From: an uncultured Bacilli bacterium
Lineage (GTDB): Bacteria > Bacillota_I > Bacilli_A > RF39 > UBA660
NCBI GenBank assembly: GCA_934101865.1
Contig: CAKOSA010000001.1
Span: 52,157 to 116,156 of the forward strand
Direction of reading: 5' to 3'
Length of the DNA stretch: 64,000 bases
The position numbers were made by a program, and so were the translations under genes. Below the pieces are notes generated by a model. The model saw nothing but the letters and a program-made list of their open reading frames with translations. It was not told where the DNA came from and ran no database searches. Below, in pieces: positions 25,608-35,071 of this stretch. How positions within the stretch are numbered: the first letter of the stretch is position 1; each line of letters begins with the position of its first letter.

Positions 25608-26841
25608 AAATACCCTAGAATACATCCAAAAATGCGAAGCAAAATTACAAAAAAAATATCAAGAAATAGATAATATAAGCCTATATAATAGCAATAAAGT
25701 ATTATCAGCTTTTCAAAAAAATAAAGTCTCAGAGTCCCATTTTAACGGAACAACCGGTTACGGTTATAACGATGAGGGAAGAGATACCATTGAAAAAGTA
25801 TATAAAGACATATTCGGAGCTGAGGATGCCCTTGTTAGAACTCAGTTCATCTCCGGAACTCACGCCATTTCCACAACCCTTTTTGCACTATTAAGACCAA
25901 ATGATATAATGTTATCAATTTCCGGAAAGCCCTATGATACTCTCGACGAAATAATCGGCTTAAAAGAAAACTCCTCATCCCTTAAAAGTTACGGCATAAA
26001 TTATATGGAAATAGACTTAGTAGAAAACGATTTCGATTATGAAGAAATAAAAAAAGTCCTTACCCATAATAAAATAAAACTAATAGAAATCCAAAGAAGT
26101 AAAGGCTATTCCACAAGAGAAAGCCTAAGTATTGAGAAACTAGAAAAAGTCATAAAATACATAAAAAATATCGATAAAGATGTAATAATTATGGTCGATA
26201 ATTGCTATTGTGAGTTCGTAACAATCAAAGAACCAATTGAGGTAGGTGCCGATATAGCCGTTGGCTCTCTAATAAAAAATCTAGGTGGTGCCCTTGCCTC
26301 AAACGGAGGATATGTCGTGGGACGAGAAGACCTTGTAAATCTCGTTTCAGAAAGATTAAATCCCCCCGGACAAGGAAAAGAAGTAGGACCATCACTAGGT
26401 GCCAACAAAGGAATATTAGAAGGACTATTCCTTTCTCCAAGTGTCGTAGCATCGGCCCTAAAAACCGCTCTCTTAACATCTCTAGTGATGGAAGAAAAAG
26501 GCTATAAAACATCTCCCAAAAGTACAGATACGAGAGTAGATATAGTCCAAAATATAATCTTTGAAGACGCTAGTAAACTAATAAAATATTGCAAGTTAGT
26601 GCAAGCATCAAGCCCCATAGACTCCTTTGTTACCCCTGAACCATCTCCAATGCCAGGCTATACAGATAAAGTAATAATGGCTAGCGGTTCCTTTACACAA
26701 GGATCATCCATAGAACTTTCTGCCGACGGACCCCTAAGGCCACCATACATAGCGTACCAGCAAGGAAGTATAACTTATGATTACGGAAAACTAATGGTTA
26801 TGAAATTATATGAAAATATTGAAAAAAATATTGGCAATTAA
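25600..26841 (+). CDS. YnbB-like PLP-dependent enzyme (aluminium-resistance/methionine gamma-lyase-like family)
   Basis: A 413-aa fold-type I PLP enzyme. Recognisable blocks are HFNGTTGYGYNDEGRDTIEKVY, the cofactor loop QFISGTHAIS, the Asp region IIMVDNCYCEF and the Schiff-base Lys in AVGSLIKNLGGALA, followed by GGYVVGREDLV and SLGANKGILEGLF. This is the family annotated as methionine gamma-lyase-like or aluminium resistance protein (YnbB in Bacillus); the true reaction is uncertain. It overlaps the SDR by 8 bp with a good internal ribosome site (TTGGAGG). Confidence 0.85.
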   Translation: MNKNTLEYIQKCEAKLQKKYQEIDNISLYNSNKVLSAFQKNKVSESHFNGTTGYGYNDEGRDTIEKVYKDIFGAEDALVRTQFISGTHAISTTLFALLRPNDIMLSISGKPYDTLDEIIGLKENSSSLKSYGINYMEIDLVENDFDYEEIKKVLTHNKIKLIEIQRSKGYSTRESLSIEKLEKVIKYIKNIDKDVIIMVDNCYCEFVTIKEPIEVGADIAVGSLIKNLGGALASNGGYVVGREDLVNLVSERLNPPGQGKEVGPSLGANKGILEGLFLSPSVVASALKTALLTSLVMEEKGYKTSPKSTDTRVDIVQNIIFEDASKLIKYCKLVQASSPIDSFVTPEPSPMPGYTDKVIMASGSFTQGSSIELSADGPLRPPYIAYQQGSITYDYGKLMVMKLYENIEKNIGN

Positions 26842-26870
26842 AAAAAAATATGATATAATTAACTTGTAGT

Positions 26871-26956
26871 GCCAGCCTGGCGGAATTGGTAGACGCGATA
26901 GACTCAAAATCTATTATCAATTTGATGTGAGGGTTCGAGTCCCTTGGCTGGTACCA
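26871..26956 (+). tRNA. tRNA-Leu (CAA)
   Basis: 86-nt class II tRNA with a 7-bp acceptor stem (GCCAGCC paired with GGCTGGT), the Leu-type D arm, anticodon loop CTCAAAA giving CAA, a long variable arm, GGTTCGAGTCC T loop and encoded CCA. A TATAAT (26854-26859) lies 11 bp upstream. It reads UUG. Confidence 0.95.
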
Positions 26957-26968
26957 ATTAAGAGTTAT

Positions 26969-26995
26969 AAAGCCCCATAAAACGGGGCTTTTTAT
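26969..26995 (+). terminator. tRNA-Leu terminator
   Basis: AAGCCCC (26970-26976) pairs with GGGGCTT (26984-26990), then TTTTA. Confidence 0.85.
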
Positions 26996-27059
26996 TGCAG
27001 TTTACAAACCAAAAAAATTGTGGTATCATTATAACTACACAAAAGAAAGGAAGATAACA

Positions 27060-28472
27060 ATGAAAAAAACCAAAATAATATGTAGCATTGGCCCATCAAG
27101 CACTAACTGGGAAACATTCAAATCCCTAGTCTTTGCCGGAATGAATGTTGCACGTATAAATTTCTCTCACGCTAGCCTAGAAGAAAGAGAAACCGTAGAA
27201 AAACTAATAAAAAGAGCAAGGGAAGAACTAAACATACCCATTGCTACCCTATATGATACTAAAGGACCTGATCTAAGAACAGGAGCTTTTGAAGGCGGAA
27301 AAATCGATCTCGTAAAAGGAAATACCATAAAAATATATGAAAAACCCGACGAAGAAAAATTAGGAACCAATAAAGAAATATACTTAAACTATAAAAATGT
27401 CCTAAAAGATATAAAATTAGGCCAAACAATACTTCTTGATGATGGCTTCTATAAACTAATAGTAACAGGAATAGAAGAAAGTGGAGTAGAGTGCCTTATC
27501 CAAAATTCCGGTACCATAAAATCCCGAAGAGGTGTATGTATGCCAGGAATGCACTTAAATATTCCCTTTATATCCAAAGAAGACGAAGAAGACATCAAGT
27601 ATGCTTGTGAAAAAGACGGTGACTTCTTAGCCGTATCCTTCGTAAATACAGCTGCCGAATTAAGAGAAGTAAAAGAACTATGCAAAAAGTACGGTCGTGA
27701 AGATATGCAAATAATAGCCAAAGTCGAAACCCAATTTGGTGTAGACAATCTCGAAGAAATCGTTCAAGAAAGCGATTACATAATGGTAGCTCGTGGAGAT
27801 TTATCAATCGAAACCGGTGTCGAAAACCTCCCTCTCTATCAAGCACGAATGATAGATATGTGTCACGACTACGGCAAAGGCGTAATCGTAGCAACCCAAA
27901 TGATGTACTCAATGAAGACCAATATCAGACCAACAAACGCCGAAGTAACCGATGTAGCCGGAGCCGTAATGGCTGGATGTGATGCCATTATGACCAGTGA
28001 CGAAACAACAATCGGTTCATACCCCGTAGAAACCGTCAAAACAATGACTTCCATCTGTGAAAACGTTGAAGAAATAACCAAATACAATCTCGAAGATTAC
28101 AAATTAAGAGGAACAGATATCCATAATACCATTGCCAAATGTGCAACTAAGGCCACTACCGAACTAAATATCAAGGCCATTGTTGCCAATACCCTAACCG
28201 GCAAAACCGCTCTCGATATCTCATCCCTTCGTCCATCATCATTTATCGTTGCTACCGTAACTAGCGAAAAAGTAGCTCGCATTCTTTCCCTAAAATGGGG
28301 CATATACTCATATATCGTTCCCCTCGCTAGCACTACTGATAACATAGTAAAACAAGGAGTGGACGCTGCCAAAAAACTCCTCGATTTAGACCCCAAAGAC
28401 CTTGTTGTTGTAGTAGGCGGTTTCCCAAAAGAAGCCCACACCAACTTTCTGAAAATCCAAGAAATAAATTAA
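27060..28472 (+). CDS. pyk: Pyruvate kinase
   Basis: A 470-aa pyruvate kinase making ATP and pyruvate from PEP and ADP. Conserved elements are CSIGPSS, ARINFSHA, YDTKGPDLRTG, the catalytic Lys/metal region VSFVNTAAELREVKEL and AKVETQFGVDNLEEI, VARGDLSIETG, ATQMMYSM and NAEVTDVAGAVMAG. The C-terminal domain is short and lacks the extra PEP-utiliser domain of Bacillus PykA. The ATG at 27060 follows AAAGGAAG; the longer frame from 27018 has none. Promoter TTTACA (27001-27006), 17 nt, TATCAT (27024-27029). Confidence 0.95.
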   Translation: MKKTKIICSIGPSSTNWETFKSLVFAGMNVARINFSHASLEERETVEKLIKRAREELNIPIATLYDTKGPDLRTGAFEGGKIDLVKGNTIKIYEKPDEEKLGTNKEIYLNYKNVLKDIKLGQTILLDDGFYKLIVTGIEESGVECLIQNSGTIKSRRGVCMPGMHLNIPFISKEDEEDIKYACEKDGDFLAVSFVNTAAELREVKELCKKYGREDMQIIAKVETQFGVDNLEEIVQESDYIMVARGDLSIETGVENLPLYQARMIDMCHDYGKGVIVATQMMYSMKTNIRPTNAEVTDVAGAVMAGCDAIMTSDETTIGSYPVETVKTMTSICENVEEITKYNLEDYKLRGTDIHNTIAKCATKATTELNIKAIVANTLTGKTALDISSLRPSSFIVATVTSEKVARILSLKWGIYSYIVPLASTTDNIVKQGVDAAKKLLDLDPKDLVVVVGGFPKEAHTNFLKIQEIN

Positions 28473-28481
28473 AATAAATTA

Positions 28482-28510
28482 AGACACCCCCAGCGAGGTG
28501 CCTTTTTATC
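28482..28510. terminator. Terminator between convergent pyk and the arginase-family gene
   Basis: AGACACC and GGTGCCT arms around CCCAGCGA, then TTTTTA. Confidence 0.65.
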
Positions 28511-29336
28511 TACCATCCATAAAAATCCCAATCAGTTCCACGCAAATGTCTCGCGTCCTGTCATTCATATCCAAAAGCGGATTAAATTCGACCACATCCA
28601 GCGACACAACTTCCTTTTTCGCCCTTATTATGTCCATTACCCTACGGGCACTCTCTAAATCAATCCCCATCTCCTCTGGAATTGACACACCCATAGCAAT
28701 ATCCGGATCAATAACATCCATATCAAAACTAATATGAATAAATTTACATTTAAGATATCCAAAAGCCTTATCCATAGCCCTTTCAATCCCCATCTCTCTA
28801 ATCTCCTCATCACTAATAACCATTATCCCCGCATCCCTAATATTAACAAGCTCTTTCTCATCAATGCTCCTTGTTCCAATCATCACCACATTCTCTCTCT
28901 TAATAAAATTATCACTAATCCCATTTCTAAGAACACCATTTCCATATCCACAAAGCGTAGCCAGAGGCATCCCGTGAATGTTCCCCGTTTCACTACTCTC
29001 AAAAGTATTAAAATCAGCGTGAGCATCTATCCATATAACCCCAACATCCCCATAATTATCCCGAGCAGCAAGCCCCGACCCAATCCCTAAACTATGGTCT
29101 CCACCCAGAATAATCGGAAAATTCCCATCTTGAAAAGCCTCCGTAACATTCCTATATAAATCCCCATTAACCCCATTAATTCCTGCAATATCATTCTTAG
29201 AACCCACAGAGTTAATATCACAAATCCTCGCAAACCTCTCCAAATCCAGCCTCTCCCTAATCACTCTCGGACCCATCTCTGTTCCCATAACACTAACGCC
29301 CAAACTACTGTTCACACAAATTAAACTATATCTCAT
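28506..29336 (-). CDS. Arginase/agmatinase-family ureohydrolase
   Basis: A 276-aa ureohydrolase with complete Mn ligands: GGDHSLGIG, WIDAHADFNT, and SFDMDVIDPD, plus NIHGMPLATLCG and DVVEFNPLLD. This resembles arginase more than agmatinase or formiminoglutamase, but specificity cannot be fixed from motifs, so no symbol is given. The ATG follows TAGGAGGATT on the minus strand. It is a single gene, convergent with pyk and followed upstream by tRNA-Arg on the same strand. Confidence 0.82.
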   Translation of the reverse strand: MRYSLICVNSSLGVSVMGTEMGPRVIRERLDLERFARICDINSVGSKNDIAGINGVNGDLYRNVTEAFQDGNFPIILGGDHSLGIGSGLAARDNYGDVGVIWIDAHADFNTFESSETGNIHGMPLATLCGYGNGVLRNGISDNFIKRENVVMIGTRSIDEKELVNIRDAGIMVISDEEIREMGIERAMDKAFGYLKCKFIHISFDMDVIDPDIAMGVSIPEEMGIDLESARRVMDIIRAKKEVVSLDVVEFNPLLDMNDRTRDICVELIGIFMDGR

Positions 29337-29344
29337 AATCCTCC

Positions 29345-29370
29345 TAAAAAAAAATCCACAACGGATTTAA
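29345..29370 (-). terminator. tRNA-Arg terminator
   Basis: On the minus strand AAATCC-GTTGT-GGATTT followed by a T tract, immediately 3' of the tRNA. Confidence 0.75.
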
Positions 29371-29373
29371 AAA

Positions 29374-29450
29374 TGGCGTCCTTGGGCAGATTCGAACTGC
29401 CGACTTTCCGCTTAGGAGGCGGATACTCTATCCTACTGAGTTACAAGGAC
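29374..29450 (-). tRNA. tRNA-Arg (CCU)
   Basis: 77 nt with encoded CCA. The acceptor stem pairs GTCCTTG with CAAGGAC; the anticodon loop CTCCTAA gives CCU, reading AGG; the T loop is GTTCGAATC. Confidence 0.93.
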
Positions 29451-29533
29451 CCGACTAATCACATTATAGCACACATTCCCCTCAAAATACAAGAGAAAAT
29501 TCAAAAGTTTACAAAAAATTTACACTTTACCAC

Positions 29534-29549
29534 TGGCCCTATCGGGGGC
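29534..29549 (-). repeat. Dispersed GC-rich intergenic motif, copy 3
   Basis: GGCCCTATCGGGGGC on the + strand, i.e. GCCCCCGATAGGGCC on the minus strand, between tRNA-Arg and the next + gene. Confidence 0.5.
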
Positions 29550-29652
29550 AAATACACAAGATTTCCAAATCCAACAAATTTCATTAACAAATAGTAAATA
29601 ATAAAACAAATAAAGAAAATATATGATATAATGAAGTAAAGGAGTGTGAAAA

Positions 29653-30309
29653 ATGCAAAAAAGCAATCTAGTATGGGGCCTAGCCCTTGTCCTAATAGGA
29701 ATAATCATTATGCTCAATGCCTTAAACATCATAAACATTAATCTCCTATTTACAGGTTGGTGGACCCTCTTTATCATTGTCCCAAGCCTTATCGGCCTCA
29801 TAAATGATAAAGATAAAACCGGAAGTATCATCGGTCTATTAGTAGGAATAGCCCTATTACTATCCGTAAGAGGAATAGTAAGTATTGACCTAATCCTAAA
29901 ACTAATATTACCAAGCTTGCTAATAATAATAGGCCTATCAATAATGCTAAAAGGAGTATTTACAACTAAAACCAAACCAAATACTACCACAAATAACCAT
30001 TACTGTGCTACCTTTTCTGGACAAAAAGTCTCTCTTCCCAAAGAAAAATTTACCGGCTGTAAAGTAGACGCCATTTTCGGAGGTGTAACCCTTGATTTAA
30101 GAGACGCCATTATTAAGGAAGACGCCATCATAGAAGCAAGTGCTATCTTTGGAGGAATAGATATCCTTGCTCCCGAAAATGTAAATATTGTCTCCAAAGG
30201 AACCTCAATTTTTGGTGGAACCAATATGAAAAGAGAAAACGACGATACCAATAAACACACCATAACCATAAATGCAACCTGTCTATTTGGAGGAATTGAC
30301 GTAAAATGA
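29653..30309 (+). CDS. LiaF-like membrane protein
   Basis: A 218-aa protein with N-terminal membrane helices (LVWGLALVLIGIIIMLNAL, WTLFIIVPSLIGLI, and two helices in 55-105) and a C-terminal beta domain whose repeated IFGG turns (DAIFGGVTLDLRDA, SAIFGGIDILAP, TSIFGGTNM, CLFGGIDV) are typical of the LiaF/DUF5668 group. LiaF proteins restrain envelope-stress two-component signalling, but no LiaRS-type pair is adjacent. A TATAAT lies about 25 bp upstream of AAAGGAG. Its stop overlaps the next start (ATGA). Confidence 0.75.
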   Translation: MQKSNLVWGLALVLIGIIIMLNALNIININLLFTGWWTLFIIVPSLIGLINDKDKTGSIIGLLVGIALLLSVRGIVSIDLILKLILPSLLIIIGLSIMLKGVFTTKTKPNTTTNNHYCATFSGQKVSLPKEKFTGCKVDAIFGGVTLDLRDAIIKEDAIIEASAIFGGIDILAPENVNIVSKGTSIFGGTNMKRENDDTNKHTITINATCLFGGIDVK

Positions 30310-31106
30310 CAACCACTCAAAAAATAATCAAAGCCTTTGCCATCATCCTTGCCATAACCATAATTGCCGGTATCATATCAAGTATCGTCAATATCGTAAG
30401 TTTCTTTCTTCCTGAAAAAGAAACCAGAATAGCCCCCTCCGATACCCAAGAATTAATTCAGTTATCAAATATAAATAGTATTGAAATAGAATTAAATAGG
30501 GGCAAATTAAATATAGAAACAATACCAACTTCCCACCCCCAAATAAGTACGGGAAATAATAATATCAAATTTACTGAAAAGGGTGGAGTACTAAAAATAA
30601 CCGAAAAAGGCTTAAACATTTCCAAAGAAAATACTGTCCTTTTACAACTCCCCCAAAACACTACTCTAAATACCATAAAAATAAATTCCAAAGCCGGAGC
30701 TATTTCCCTAAATAATATAACATCCCAGTATCTAGACTTAGATTTAGGGGCCGGTAGGGTAAACATAAATAACATAAAAGTAACAAATGAAGCTGACATC
30801 GATGCCGGAGACGGTAACCTCAGTATGACCAATTACTACATAAATAAACTAGATTTAGACTTAGGCGCAGGAAACACAACCTTAGAAGGACTTTTAGGAT
30901 CCAAATCCAAAATAGATTGCGGTGTCGGATCACTTAACCTTACCATACCCGCATCATTAACAAAATATGCCCTTGATATTGAAAAAGGAATTGGTGAAAT
31001 AACCATAAATAACGACAAAATAACAGAGGAAGAATACCAAACAAATGGCGAAATACCCCTCGAAATAGAAGGAGGAGTAGGAAGTATAACCATTAAAACA
31101 AATTAG
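30306..31106 (+). CDS. DUF4097-type toast-rack protein
   Basis: A 266-aa protein: one N-terminal membrane helix (AFAIILAITIIAGIISSIVNIV) and an extracellular beta helix made of DUF4097-like repeats (YLDLDLGAGRVNINNI, ADIDAGDGNLSMTNY, LDLDLGAGNTTLEGL, IDCGVGSLNLTIP). The preceding LiaF-like protein has a related fold, so the two form an envelope pair. Function unproven; envelope sensing is inferred from related families. Confidence 0.7.
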   Translation: MTTTQKIIKAFAIILAITIIAGIISSIVNIVSFFLPEKETRIAPSDTQELIQLSNINSIEIELNRGKLNIETIPTSHPQISTGNNNIKFTEKGGVLKITEKGLNISKENTVLLQLPQNTTLNTIKINSKAGAISLNNITSQYLDLDLGAGRVNINNIKVTNEADIDAGDGNLSMTNYYINKLDLDLGAGNTTLEGLLGSKSKIDCGVGSLNLTIPASLTKYALDIEKGIGEITINNDKITEEEYQTNGEIPLEIEGGVGSITIKTN

Positions 31107-31121
31107 AAAGAAGGAATAATA

Positions 31122-32345
31122 ATGGATAAAGAATTACAAAAAGCATTAGAATTAGAAAGGGAAAGACAAGAACAAAATATCGAATTAATCGCATCCGAAA
31201 ACTACGTTTCCAAAGAAATATTAACCCTTCAAGGAAGTATTTTAACCAATAAATACGCCGAAGGATATCCCGATAAAAGATACTACGGTGGATGTCAGTA
31301 CATTGATATCTTTGAAAAAAAAGCCATAGAATACGCTTGCAAATTATTTAACTCTAAGTATGCTAACGTCCAACCCCATAGCGGTTCATCGGCTAATATG
31401 GCTGTCTACAAAGCCCTTTTAAATCACGGTGATAAAGTAATGGGAATGAATCTAAATCACGGTGGCCACTTAACCCACGGTTATAAACTAAATTTCTCAG
31501 GTAAAGACTATGAAATCATAAGTTACGACCTCGATAATAAAACCGAAGAAATAAACTATGACGAACTAAAAAAACTTGCCCTTAAAGAAAAACCTAAGAT
31601 GATAATTGCTGGTGCCAGTGCCTATTCAAGGACTATTGATTTCCAAAAATTTAGAGAAATAGCTGACGCTGTTGGAGCTTATCTAATGGTTGATATGGCC
31701 CATATTGCTGGCCTTGTTGGAGCCGGATACCACCCATCTCCATTATCTTTTGCCGATGTCGTTACAACCACTACCCATAAAACATTACGAGGACCAAGAG
31801 GTGGATTAATCCTAACCAATAATGAAGAAATAGCTAAGAAAATAGATAAAACCATTTTCCCAGGTATTCAAGGTGGACCCCTTATGCACGTCATAGCCGC
31901 TAAGGCTCAGTGTTTCTATGAAGCCCTAAAACCAGAATTTACTACCTATATAGAAAATGTCCTCAAAAATATCAAAGCAATGAGTGAAGAATTCCAAAAT
32001 TTAGGTTATAAAGTAGTAAGTAACGGCACTGATAATCACTTAATACTCCTTGATGTCAAAACCAGTCGTGACATTACCGGAAAAGAAGCCGAGGAACTAT
32101 TAGACAAAGTCCATATCACTGTAAACAAAAATACAATCCCAAATGAAACCGAGAAAGCAACCATAGCTAGTGGTATCCGTATCGGGTCTCCGGCAATGAC
32201 AACCCGTGGTCTAAACGAAGACGATTTTAGACAAATAGCTAGACTAATAGATAAAGCCCTAACAAATAAAGATAATGAAGAAAAATTAAAAGAAGTAGAG
32301 AACGAGGTACTAACCCTAACCAAAAAGTACCCTCTCCCATACTAA
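31122..32345 (+). CDS. glyA: Serine hydroxymethyltransferase
   Basis: A 407-aa SHMT converting serine and tetrahydrofolate to glycine and 5,10-methylene-THF. Visible: [43 protein letters not shown], the Asp region [14 protein letters not shown] and the PLP Lys in [17 protein letters not shown], then [13 protein letters not shown]. Its product feeds thyA, which starts 10 bp later. AAAGAAGGA precedes the ATG. Confidence 0.95.
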   Translation: MDKELQKALELERERQEQNIELIASENYVSKEILTLQGSILTNKYAEGYPDKRYYGGCQYIDIFEKKAIEYACKLFNSKYANVQPHSGSSANMAVYKALLNHGDKVMGMNLNHGGHLTHGYKLNFSGKDYEIISYDLDNKTEEINYDELKKLALKEKPKMIIAGASAYSRTIDFQKFREIADAVGAYLMVDMAHIAGLVGAGYHPSPLSFADVVTTTTHKTLRGPRGGLILTNNEEIAKKIDKTIFPGIQGGPLMHVIAAKAQCFYEALKPEFTTYIENVLKNIKAMSEEFQNLGYKVVSNGTDNHLILLDVKTSRDITGKEAEELLDKVHITVNKNTIPNETEKATIASGIRIGSPAMTTRGLNEDDFRQIARLIDKALTNKDNEEKLKEVENEVLTLTKKYPLPY

Positions 32346-32354
32346 GGAGGAATA

Positions 32355-33338
32355 ATGGCCAAATTCGATAAAGACTATATAGAATTATGTAAAAAAATAA
32401 TAAATGAAGGTACTTGGGCTCATAACCGTACCGGAAATGATACCATAATGATACCAAGTTATAACCTAGAATTCAATTTAGAAGAAGAATTTCCTATCTT
32501 AACCACTAAACAAGTATACATAAGACAAGCCGTATTAGAAATGCTCTGGATATGGCAAGTCCAATCCAATGACGTAAGATGGCTCCAAGAAAGAAATGTC
32601 AATATCTGGAACGAATGGATGGTTGATAAAGACGGCATATACCGTACCTATACCAAAGACGAAAAATACGATAAAGATAAAGAAGTACCCGTATTAAATC
32701 TAAATAATGTCCACGGTATAAAGAGAGGGGTCCTCCATTACACTAAGGGCCTAATTGAGGGCCAAAATATAAAAACAGCCAAATACTTTGGCCGAAAATA
32801 CGCCTATACAATTGGGGCTGCTTACGGATATATCGTAAAAAAATACAAACTAATGGATACCCTTTTAGATACCATAAAAAACAATCCTACCGATAGAAGA
32901 ATGGTAAAAAGCCTTTGGCAAGATGCCGATTTAAAAGAAGCCGTTCTCCCATCTTGTGTATGGAGTACCGAATGGGATGTAACTGACGGTAAACTAAATC
33001 TAATGGTTCACCAAAGAAGTTGTGATGTCCCTCTCGGCCTTCCCTTTAACGTAACCCAGTATGCTTGCCTTCTTGCAATGATTGCCAAGACTAATAACCT
33101 AAAAGCCGGTACCATAAATTGGAGTATAAAGAACGCTCATATCTATAAAGACCAACTAGACCAAATCAAAGAACAAATAAAAAGATATGAAACTCTTGAA
33201 GATTTACCCGCCCCTAAACTATGGTTAAATCCCGAAGTAAAACACTTTTATGATTATGACAATTCCCAAGACCTAAAAGACGTCAAACTAATAAACTATA
33301 AACATCACGGAAAACTAAGTTTTAACATAACCCAGTGA
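32355..33338 (+). CDS. thyA: Thymidylate synthase
   Basis: A 327-aa ThyA that methylates dUMP with methylene-THF, releasing dihydrofolate. NRTGNDT, FPILTTKQVY, LEMLWIWQ, the catalytic Cys in LPSCVWSTEWDV, QRSCDVPLGLPFNVTQYA and IKNAHIYKDQ are present. It carries the internal insert (about 85-130) seen in longer ThyA forms. AAGGAGG precedes the ATG. Its stop overlaps the folA GTG start. Confidence 0.94.
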   Translation: MAKFDKDYIELCKKIINEGTWAHNRTGNDTIMIPSYNLEFNLEEEFPILTTKQVYIRQAVLEMLWIWQVQSNDVRWLQERNVNIWNEWMVDKDGIYRTYTKDEKYDKDKEVPVLNLNNVHGIKRGVLHYTKGLIEGQNIKTAKYFGRKYAYTIGAAYGYIVKKYKLMDTLLDTIKNNPTDRRMVKSLWQDADLKEAVLPSCVWSTEWDVTDGKLNLMVHQRSCDVPLGLPFNVTQYACLLAMIAKTNNLKAGTINWSIKNAHIYKDQLDQIKEQIKRYETLEDLPAPKLWLNPEVKHFYDYDNSQDLKDVKLINYKHHGKLSFNITQ

Positions 33339-33817
33339 TAACAATTATTGCCGCTATCGGTAAAAATAACGAACTAGGAATTAATAATCATTTACTGTGG
33401 AACCTAAAAGAAGATATGAAGTTCTTTAAAGAAAAAACAATAAACCATAAAGTAGTAATGGGACTAAATACCTATAACTCTATTAAACGTCCCCTTATTA
33501 GTAGAGAAAATATAGTCCTATCAAATAAAGAAGTAAATCTACCTAAGGAAGTAAAACTATATACAAATATAAATAAACTAACTAACGATTTACAAAATAT
33601 CCAAGAAGAAGTCTTTATAATCGGGGGAGCCAGTCTATATAACCATTACATACCCCTAGCAGACAAAATGTATCTAACCCTAATCGAAGATACCAAACCC
33701 GCTGATACATACTTTCCCAAAATAAACAAAGAAGACTGGAACATTACCATAATAAAAGAATTAGAGGAGGAAGTAAAGTACAAATTCGTACTTTTTGAAA
33801 GGAGAACCAATGAATAA
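33335..33817 (+). CDS. folA: Dihydrofolate reductase
   Basis: A 160-aa DHFR that regenerates THF from the DHF made by ThyA. ITIIAAIGKNNELGINNHLLWNLKEDMKFFKEKT contains the substrate-binding Trp and acidic residue region; VVMGLNTYNSI, IVLSN and EVFIIGGASLYNHY follow. It begins with GTG overlapping the thyA TGA by 4 bp, and its end overlaps pyrH, so expression is coupled. Confidence 0.92.
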   Translation: MITIIAAIGKNNELGINNHLLWNLKEDMKFFKEKTINHKVVMGLNTYNSIKRPLISRENIVLSNKEVNLPKEVKLYTNINKLTNDLQNIQEEVFIIGGASLYNHYIPLADKMYLTLIEDTKPADTYFPKINKEDWNITIIKELEEEVKYKFVLFERRTNE

Positions 33818-34493
33818 AGTCGTATTAAAAATAAGTGGAGAATTCCTAAAAGAAAATGAAGAGAACGTAGCAGAGAACAAAATAAACTATGTGGCATCCC
33901 TCATCAAAGACTTAAAAGACCAAGACATCCATATATCCGTTGTAATAGGAGGAGGAAACTATTTCCGTGGTCGCCAAAACAATAAACTAGACGCCGTAAC
34001 CGGAGACACAATCGGTATGCTTGGAACCATTATGAATAGCCTTTATCTAAAAGATGCCCTCAGAAGAATTAACATTCCCGCCATCGTTACAACTCCCTTT
34101 ACATTTCCCGAATTACTAAAAAATTACACCAAAGAAGAAATAAAAAATACCAGTGACGTTGTAATTTTTGGGGGTGGGATCGGCAAGAGCGGTTATTCAA
34201 CCGACTCTGCCGTGGTGAACGCTTCCATTATAAGTGATGCCGGAACCATAATAAAACTAACAAATGTTGACGGTGTATACGATAGTGATCCCCATAAAAA
34301 CAAAGATGCCAAGAAATTTACCGATATAACCTTTACCGAAGTCTTAAACCAAAAACTAGAAGTAATGGATCTATATGCCATTGAAAAATGTATGGAATTA
34401 AATAAAACCATAGTTGTAATGAATATAAATAATAAAGAAGAAATACTATCATACTTTAAAGGAAATAAAATAGGAACTACTATCCATAACTAG
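33810..34493 (+). CDS. pyrH: UMP kinase
   Basis: A 227-aa amino-acid-kinase-fold UMP kinase. Signatures are LKISGEFL, VIGGGNYFRG, DTIGMLGTIMNSLYL and GGIGKSGYSTDSAV (usually GTGNPxFTTDT; somewhat divergent), with KLTNVDGVYDSDP. The ATG at 33810 lies 5 nt after AAAGGAGA within the end of folA; the frame could start at 33795 but without a ribosome site. Placement with thymidylate genes rather than tsf/frr links it here to pyrimidine supply. Confidence 0.92.
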   Translation: MNKVVLKISGEFLKENEENVAENKINYVASLIKDLKDQDIHISVVIGGGNYFRGRQNNKLDAVTGDTIGMLGTIMNSLYLKDALRRINIPAIVTTPFTFPELLKNYTKEEIKNTSDVVIFGGGIGKSGYSTDSAVVNASIISDAGTIIKLTNVDGVYDSDPHKNKDAKKFTDITFTEVLNQKLEVMDLYAIEKCMELNKTIVVMNINNKEEILSYFKGNKIGTTIHN

Positions 34494-34508
34494 AAAGAAG
34501 GATTAATA

Positions 34509-35033
34509 ATGAACCTAAGAGAAATAACTATAAAAGATGAAGAATTATTAAACGAACTATACAATGAAGTAGTAGAAAATACCAAAGAAAACACTTTTGA
34601 AGGCTTCCGTGAATTATCTACTCTAAAAAATACCACCTATAAAGATTGGCTTGCCGACCTTGAACTAAAAAAAGATAAGAAAAATTTACCAGACAATTAT
34701 TCACCCCAAATAAATTATCTAGCCTTTAAAGAAAATAAACTCGTAGGTGTAATAACCATAAGGTGGGAGCTAGTACCCATATTAGAATTCTATGGAGGCA
34801 ATATAGGATATCTAATTAGACCAAGCGAAAGAAGAAAAGGCTATGGAAAAGAAATGCTAAAAGAACTATTAAATACCAAAGTAAAAGGAAAATTAGATAA
34901 AGTTCTCATAACCTGTATGGAAACCAATACCGCCTCAGAAAACCTAATAAAATCATTAGGAGGAATTTACGATAGCAAAGTGTATGTTCCCGAAGAAGGC
35001 TGTACCTATCTAAAATATTATGTATATCTATAA
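34509..35033 (+). CDS. GNAT-family N-acetyltransferase
   Basis: A 174-aa GNAT with the acetyl-CoA site IGYLIRPSERRKGYGKEML and a strand NLVGVITIRWEL-like core, then ENLIKSLGGIYDSKVY. Substrate unknown. It follows pyrH by 15 bp with AAAGAAGGA upstream and ends the operon at a terminator. Confidence 0.82.
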   Translation: MNLREITIKDEELLNELYNEVVENTKENTFEGFRELSTLKNTTYKDWLADLELKKDKKNLPDNYSPQINYLAFKENKLVGVITIRWELVPILEFYGGNIGYLIRPSERRKGYGKEMLKELLNTKVKGKLDKVLITCMETNTASENLIKSLGGIYDSKVYVPEEGCTYLKYYVYL

Positions 35034-35055
35034 AAGACTAACCAAGTCTTTTTCT
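35032..35055 (+). terminator. Operon terminator after the GNAT gene
   Basis: AAGACT (35034-35039) pairs with AGTCTT (35045-35050), then a T tract. Confidence 0.75.
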
Positions 35056-35071
35056 ATATAAAGGAGGAAAA

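Noticed and set aside
29373..29594. 73-codon + strand frame
   Set aside because: It is a translation of the antisense strand of tRNA-Arg and flanking DNA.
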